Positions 14,053 to 16,763 of a stretch of DNA of 16,763 nucleotides are shown here, in pieces. Each line of letters begins with the position of its first letter. Position 1 is the first letter of the stretch. The notes under the pieces were generated by a model. That model ran no database searches, was not told where the DNA came from, and worked only from the letters and a program-made list of their open reading frames with translations. Origin of the DNA: Candidatus Dormiibacterota bacterium (GTDB lineage: Bacteria; Chloroflexota; Dormibacteria; Dormibacterales; Dormibacteraceae); NCBI GenBank assembly GCA_955652585.1, contig CATPBF010000047.1:1-16763 (forward strand), read 5' to 3'. The translations under genes were made by a program, and so were the position numbers.

Positions 14053-14233
14053 ACGTGAGCCCTCTGGCCCGATCGACGGATCTTCGGCGCCCATGCAGGC
14101 CATCTGCGTCGTTGCCGCCTGCGCTCCTCGCTCTGAGTATGTCGAATACGCTTCGCTCCGGTGCTCGGCGGCGCCTAGGATCTGGCCCACCTGGACACCG
14201 AATCTCTCGCCGCCCGACCAGAGGTCTCACGTA
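14053..14233 (+). other. 181-nt rplK-rplA spacer, possible regulatory leader
   Basis: These two genes are usually almost adjacent, so this gap is long. I see no gene in it. A hairpin can form between GCAGGC (14095-14100) and GCCTGC (14117-14122), and CCTAGG, also the core of the rpmG leader palindrome, recurs near 14174. The frame upstream of rplA is open, but AGAGGT at 14220-14225 marks the real rplA start. An L1 autoregulatory mRNA site is a plausible reason for the spacer; I could not recognise the L1-binding fold by eye. Confidence 0.4.
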
Positions 14234-14965
14234 GTGCCGAAGCGACACGGAAAGAAATACATCGAGGCGGCCAAGAAGGTCGAGGCGGCTGTGACCGCCA
14301 ACGGCAACGGGGGCCTCACGACCGAGCAGGCGGTCGCGCTTGCGAAGGACACTTCGATCTCCAAGTTCGACGCCACCGTCGAGGTCCATATCCGCCTCGG
14401 TGTCGATCCGCGCCACGCCGAGCAGATGGTGCGGGGGTCGGTCGTCCTACCGAACGGGACTGGGAAGAAGGTCCGCGTGGCCGTCTTCGCAGTCGGCGAC
14501 AGGGCTCGCGAGGCGGAGGAGGCCGGCGCCGACTTCGTGGGCGGCGAGGACCTAGTCAAGAAGGTATCCGAGGGCTGGACGGACTTCGACGCCGCGATCG
14601 CGACGCCGGACCTGATGTCTCGGGTCGGGCCTTTAGGCAAGATCCTGGGCCCGCGGGGACTGATGCCGAATCCCAAGTCGGGCACAGTCACCAACGACGT
14701 CGCGCGGGCCGTGCGCGAGGTGAAGGGCGGCAAGGTCGAGTTTCGGACCGACAAGTTCGGGATCGTCCATGCACCGATCGGCAAGGTCTCGTTTGACTCC
14801 ACGCAGCTGCATCAGAACCTGACCGCGCTCGTGGACGCGCTGATCCGCAACAAGCCGTCGTCTTCGAAGGGCCAGTACCTGCGCTCGTTCTACCTCGCCG
14901 CGACTCAGGGACCGTCGGTCCCGGTCGACGTCAAGGAAGCCGCAAAACTCCACACCTCGAGCTAG
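14234..14965 (+). CDS. rplA: 50S ribosomal protein L1
   Basis: L1 is the mobile stalk protein near the E site and often the repressor of its own operon. The 243-aa protein opens MPKRHGKKYIEAAKKV. It shows KFDATVEVHIRLGVDPRHAE, the hallmark MSRVGPLGKILGPRGLMPNP (split here as residues about 124-143), KGGKVEFRTDKFGIVH and the C-terminal GQYLRSFYLAATQGPS. Start GTG with AGAGGT 8 nt upstream; the longer in-frame ATG at 14093 would add 47 residues absent from the family. It ends 19 nt before the acetyltransferase gene. Confidence 0.96.
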   Translation: MPKRHGKKYIEAAKKVEAAVTANGNGGLTTEQAVALAKDTSISKFDATVEVHIRLGVDPRHAEQMVRGSVVLPNGTGKKVRVAVFAVGDRAREAEEAGADFVGGEDLVKKVSEGWTDFDAAIATPDLMSRVGPLGKILGPRGLMPNPKSGTVTNDVARAVREVKGGKVEFRTDKFGIVHAPIGKVSFDSTQLHQNLTALVDALIRNKPSSSKGQYLRSFYLAATQGPSVPVDVKEAAKLHTSS

Positions 14966-14970
14966 GCGCT

Positions 14971-14976
14971 TAACCT
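14971..14976 (+). promoter_or_regulatory. Weak -10-like hexamer before the acetyltransferase gene
   Basis: TAACCT fits TANNNT and ends 8 nt before ATG 14985. The gene has no Shine-Dalgarno and no -35 is clear. A separate leaderless transcript is possible, though read-through from rplA is equally likely. Confidence 0.25.
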
Positions 14977-14984
14977 TTCGGGCC

Positions 14985-15563
14985 ATGTACGGGCCCGTCA
15001 TCAAAGGCAAGCTCGTCCGGCTCCGTCCCCCCAGTGCGGACGACGCCCCGGTCATGCTCGGCTGGTTCGAGGACCTGGAGGTCACGCATTTCCTCGCGCG
15101 TCGAAACCCGCTGAACCTTGCCGCTCAGAACGAGTGGCTCGACAAGGTGGCGCGTGATCCGGACAGCGTGCTCTGGACGATCGAGCACGAGGGCCGGGCG
15201 GTCGGCACGACCGGCATCCATGAGATCAACTGGAAGTACGGCCGCGGCACCACCGGCACCCTGATCGGGGACAAGAAGGTGTGGGGCAAGGGTCTGGCTC
15301 GGGAGCTCATGCAGCTGCGCGCGCGCTACGCCTTCACCGAGCTCCCGCTTCGGAAGCTGGAGGCCGGCTACTTCGACGGCAATGAGGCCAGCGGCCGCGC
15401 CCAGGCGGCAGCGGGCTACAAGGTCGTCGGTCGCCGCCGCGAGTACGTCTTCGCTGGTGGCCGGTGGCTGGACATGATCCTCACCGAGGTCCTCCGCTCC
15501 GATTGGGAGAAGGCCCAACCGAAAGCACGGGTGAAACGCCCAGCGCCGCGTCAACGACCCTGA
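14985..15563 (+). CDS. GNAT acetyltransferase, RimJ/RimL type
   Basis: The 192-aa N-acetyltransferase opens with the RimJ/RimL pattern LVRLRPPSADDAPVMLGWFED (10-30). The acetyl-CoA P-loop is VWGKGLARELM (99-109), the Q/RxxGxG/A equivalent. The C-terminal half has the typical DGNEASGRAQAAAGYKVVG (131-149) and GGRWLDMILTEVL (158-170). A basic Pro-rich tail (about 178-192) is extra. RimL acetylates the N-terminus of L7/L12 and RimJ that of S5 in E. coli. Its place between rplA and rplJ-rplL hints at a ribosomal target, but members of this family also act on antibiotics, amino acids and other proteins. Confidence 0.85.
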   Translation: MYGPVIKGKLVRLRPPSADDAPVMLGWFEDLEVTHFLARRNPLNLAAQNEWLDKVARDPDSVLWTIEHEGRAVGTTGIHEINWKYGRGTTGTLIGDKKVWGKGLARELMQLRARYAFTELPLRKLEAGYFDGNEASGRAQAAAGYKVVGRRREYVFAGGRWLDMILTEVLRSDWEKAQPKARVKRPAPRQRP

Positions 15564-15575
15564 CCATGGGCTCGG

Positions 15576-15581
15576 TATAAT
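15576..15581 (+). promoter_or_regulatory. -10 element of the rplJ-rplL promoter
   Basis: A perfect TATAAT lies in the gap after the acetyltransferase gene. The -35 region is poor (no TTGACA at 16-18 nt). Transcription would start near 15588, just upstream of the L10 leader structure, which agrees with rplJ-rplL having its own promoter. Confidence 0.6.
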
Positions 15582-15587
15582 TCACGG

Positions 15588-15707
15588 CCTGCCGTAGACC
15601 GTAGGTGTTCGCGAGCGCGCGAGCTTAATTTCCTACCGAGGCGATCAGAAGTGAAGGACGCTTGATCCTTCCTGCCTCGACGTGTGCGGGCAGGGAGGAT
15701 TTTTCTT
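15588..15707 (+). ncRNA. Ribosomal protein L10 leader (autoregulatory 5' UTR)
   Basis: The segment has the two halves of the conserved L10 leader: GCCGTAGACCGTAGGTG at 15590-15606 and CCTACCGAGGCG at 15632-15643. GTAGG (15601-15605) pairs with CCTAC (15632-15636), capped by a GC-rich hairpin. The unpaired GAC/GAG-type flanks would form the kink-turn to which the L10(L12)n complex binds. It continues into a terminator hairpin that holds the rplJ Shine-Dalgarno. Expected effect: excess L10-L12 represses rplJ-rplL. The boundaries are approximate, set by the promoter and the start codon. Confidence 0.8.
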
Positions 15708-15709
15708 TT
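15665..15709 (+). terminator. Intrinsic attenuator inside the L10 leader
   Basis: ATCCTTCCTGCC (15665-15676) pairs with GGCAGGGAGGAT (15689-15700), 12 pairs with one G-U, closed by a 12-nt loop and followed by TTTTTCTTTT. The 3' arm contains GGGAGG (15693-15698), the Shine-Dalgarno of rplJ. The T-tract runs into the TTG start codon. One hairpin could thus both end transcription and block ribosome entry. Confidence 0.8.
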
Positions 15710-16241
15710 GCCGAAAGCCAGGAAAGAACAGAAGGCCGAGCAGGTAGAGCTGCTGGCGGAAAAGCTGAAAAGAGCAAAGGTGGCGGTGCTGACCGACTAC
15801 CGCGGGCTCAAGGTCAGCCAGATCCAGGAGCTGCGCGGAAAGCTACGCACTGGGAACGTCGAGTACCGCGTGATCAAGAACACGCTTGCTCGCCGGGCCG
15901 CGGACTCCGCAGGCTACGGCGCGCTCGAGTCGGAGCTGAAAGGGCCGATCGCGATCGCCTTCGGCTACGACGACCTGAGCCTCCCGGCCCGCCTCATCAA
16001 CGAGTTCGTCCGCACGACCCGCTTGAAGGTCGAGGTGGTGGGCGGCCTCGTCGAGGGTCGAGTGTTCAACCGGGACCAGATCAAGCAATTGGCCGATTTG
16101 CCGTCTCGCGAAGTCCTGCTGGCCCAGCTGTTGGGCACGCTTCAGTCCCCCGTCGGTCAGCTGGTCGGAATCATGCAAACCCCTGTTCAGCAGCTCGTCG
16201 GAGTGCTGAACGCATACAAAACGAAATTGGAGGCAGCGTAA
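15708..16241 (+). CDS. rplJ: 50S ribosomal protein L10
   Basis: L10 anchors the L12 dimers of the ribosomal stalk. With the TTG start at 15708 the protein is 177 aa. It opens MPKARKEQKAEQVELLAEKL, followed by AKVAVLTDYRGLKVSQIQEL (30-49) and YRVIKNTLARRAA (53-65). The C-terminal L12-binding helix, starting near SREVLLAQLLG and ending with LVGVLNAYKTKLEAA, is long. TTG is preferred over the in-frame GTG at 15684, because that codon lies in the loop of the terminator hairpin while GGGAGG sits 9 nt before TTG and the family N-terminus fits. The gene is followed 6 nt later by rplL. Confidence 0.95.
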   Translation: MPKARKEQKAEQVELLAEKLKRAKVAVLTDYRGLKVSQIQELRGKLRTGNVEYRVIKNTLARRAADSAGYGALESELKGPIAIAFGYDDLSLPARLINEFVRTTRLKVEVVGGLVEGRVFNRDQIKQLADLPSREVLLAQLLGTLQSPVGQLVGIMQTPVQQLVGVLNAYKTKLEAA

Positions 16242-16247
16242 GCAGAT

Positions 16248-16637
16248 ATGGCAACCAAGCTCACCCCGAAGGATTTCATCGAGGCTCTCAAGGAATGGAC
16301 GATCCTCGACGTCGTCGAGGCAGTCAAGGCGATCGAGGACGAGTTCGGCATCAAGGCCGCGGCACCGGTCGCGGTGGCGATGGCGGCTGCGCCGGGCGCG
16401 GCTGACGGCGCCGCGGAAGAGGAGCAGACGGAGTTCACGGTCAACCTCGCGGCCGTGGGCGAGAGCAAGATCAACGTGATCAAGGCCGTCCGCGAGCTGA
16501 CCCAGCTCGGCTTGAAGGAGGCCAAGGATCTGGTCGACGCCGCGCCCAAGCCGGTGCTCGAGAACGTGAGCAAGGCGGACGCGGAAAAGGCCGTGGCGAG
16601 GCTGAAGGAAGCCGGGGCGACAGCCGAGATCAAGTAA
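16248..16637 (+). CDS. rplL: 50S ribosomal protein L7/L12
   Basis: L12 is the multi-copy stalk protein that recruits translation factors. The 129-aa protein has the N-terminal dimerisation domain (1-37: LTPKDFIEALKEWTILDVVE), an Ala/Gly/Pro/Glu hinge (about 38-58), and the globular C-terminal domain (59-129: EFTVNLAAVGESKINVIKAV, GLKEAKDLVDAAPKPV). ATG start; GGAGG at 16229-16233 is 14 nt upstream, rather far, so coupling to rplJ may help. It is followed by a strong terminator instead of rpoB. Confidence 0.97.
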   Translation: MATKLTPKDFIEALKEWTILDVVEAVKAIEDEFGIKAAAPVAVAMAAAPGAADGAAEEEQTEFTVNLAAVGESKINVIKAVRELTQLGLKEAKDLVDAAPKPVLENVSKADAEKAVARLKEAGATAEIK

Positions 16638-16649
16638 GGCGAACTTTTC

Positions 16650-16679
16650 AAGAGCCGGGCCTTCGGGCCCGGCTCTTTT
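16650..16679 (+). terminator. Strong Rho-independent terminator after rplL
   Basis: AAGAGCCGGGCC (16650-16661), TTCG tetraloop, GGCCCGGCTCTT (16666-16677), then TTTTC. The stem is 12 bp, perfect and GC-rich. It ends the rplJ-rplL transcript 12 nt after the rplL stop. On the minus strand it lacks a long T-tract, so it mainly serves the plus strand. Confidence 0.93.
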
Positions 16680-16684
16680 CGTTT

Positions 16685-16763
16685 CTACGCCGTCCTGGCG
16701 GCGGCTCCCAGATGCTCGAACACCAGGTCCATGCCCCGCTCCAGCTCCGACTCGGTCACGCAC
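16685..16763 (-). CDS. C-terminal end of a probable class-III aminotransferase (partial)
   Basis: Read on the minus strand, the window edge gives CVTESELERGMDLVFEHLGA followed by AARTA and a TAG stop at 16687-16685. The pattern TESELERGMDLVFEHL resembles the last helix of fold-type I class-III PLP aminotransferases (the common TEaELdegldileeal ending of GabT/ArgD-like enzymes). Only 26 codons are in view, so this is a tentative family guess. It is convergent with rplL across the terminator. Confidence 0.5.
   Translation of the reverse strand, partial: CVTESELERGMDLVFEHLGAAARTA

Noticed and set aside
15684..15707. GTG 15684 as the rplJ start
   Set aside because: It lies in the loop of the attenuator hairpin and would add eight residues not seen in L10; TTG 15708 has a good Shine-Dalgarno and the family N-terminus.
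1..16763. CRISPR arrays, tRNA or rRNA genes, insertion sequences
   Set aside because: No regularly spaced repeats, no cloverleaf sequence with conserved TTCGANTC-type arm and no transposase frame were seen on reading both strands.

Overview
The window is a densely packed, high-GC bacterial chromosome segment of about 21 genes. It mixes a conserved housekeeping supercluster with a small accessory block. Gene content and order (yacL, ispD, ispF, cysS, rlmB, ..., yacP/rae1, ..., rpmG, secE, nusG, rplK, rplA, rplJ, rplL) reproduce the backbone of the well-known Bacillus yacL-to-rplL region. The high GC, frequent GTG/TTG starts, signs of leaderless genes and several departures from the Bacillus order point instead to a high-GC Terrabacteria-type lineage, for example Chloroflexota, 'Ca. 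Dormibacterota' or a deep actinobacterial relative. That placement is an inference; no rRNA or database comparison was possible.

Layout. (1) 1-7615, plus strand: the tail of an unidentified gene, then yacL (PIN-TRAM membrane protein), ispD and ispF (MEP isoprenoid pathway), cysS, rlmB, a Clp N-domain/site-2-protease fusion, a YacP/Rae1 NYN nuclease and pyk. These are almost certainly one operon: stop and start codons overlap as TTGA or GTGA at four junctions. (2) 7616-12551, accessory block: a small membrane protein, a possible decayed second pyk 3' end, a large internally duplicated protein of unknown family, a PIG-L/LmbE deacetylase, then on the minus strand an SGNH hydrolase and an unusual isocitrate dehydrogenase-family enzyme. 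These two are separated by a cluster of three GC-rich palindromes. (3) 12552-16680, plus strand: rpmG, secE, nusG, rplK, rplA, a RimJ/RimL-type acetyltransferase, a recognisable L10 leader with promoter and attenuator, rplJ and rplL, closed by a strong intrinsic terminator. (4) 16685-end, minus strand: the C-terminus of a probable class-III aminotransferase, convergent with rplL. rpoB therefore does not follow rplL directly as it does in most bacteria.

How the genes work together. Regions 1 and 3 combine translation and RNA functions (CysRS, rRNA methylation, ribosome-associated nuclease, ribosomal stalk, protein export, NusG) with isoprenoid and glycolytic enzymes. Regulation visible in the sequence includes an L10-type leader whose terminator hairpin contains the rplJ Shine-Dalgarno, a palindrome plus T-tract ahead of rpmG, and -10-like hexamers 6-8 nt before the starts of four genes that lack a Shine-Dalgarno.

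The best candidates for undescribed biology are the Clp-N/M50 fusion, the two-fold repeat protein, the isocitrate dehydrogenase with a type II active site and an atypical cofactor loop, and the palindrome cluster.
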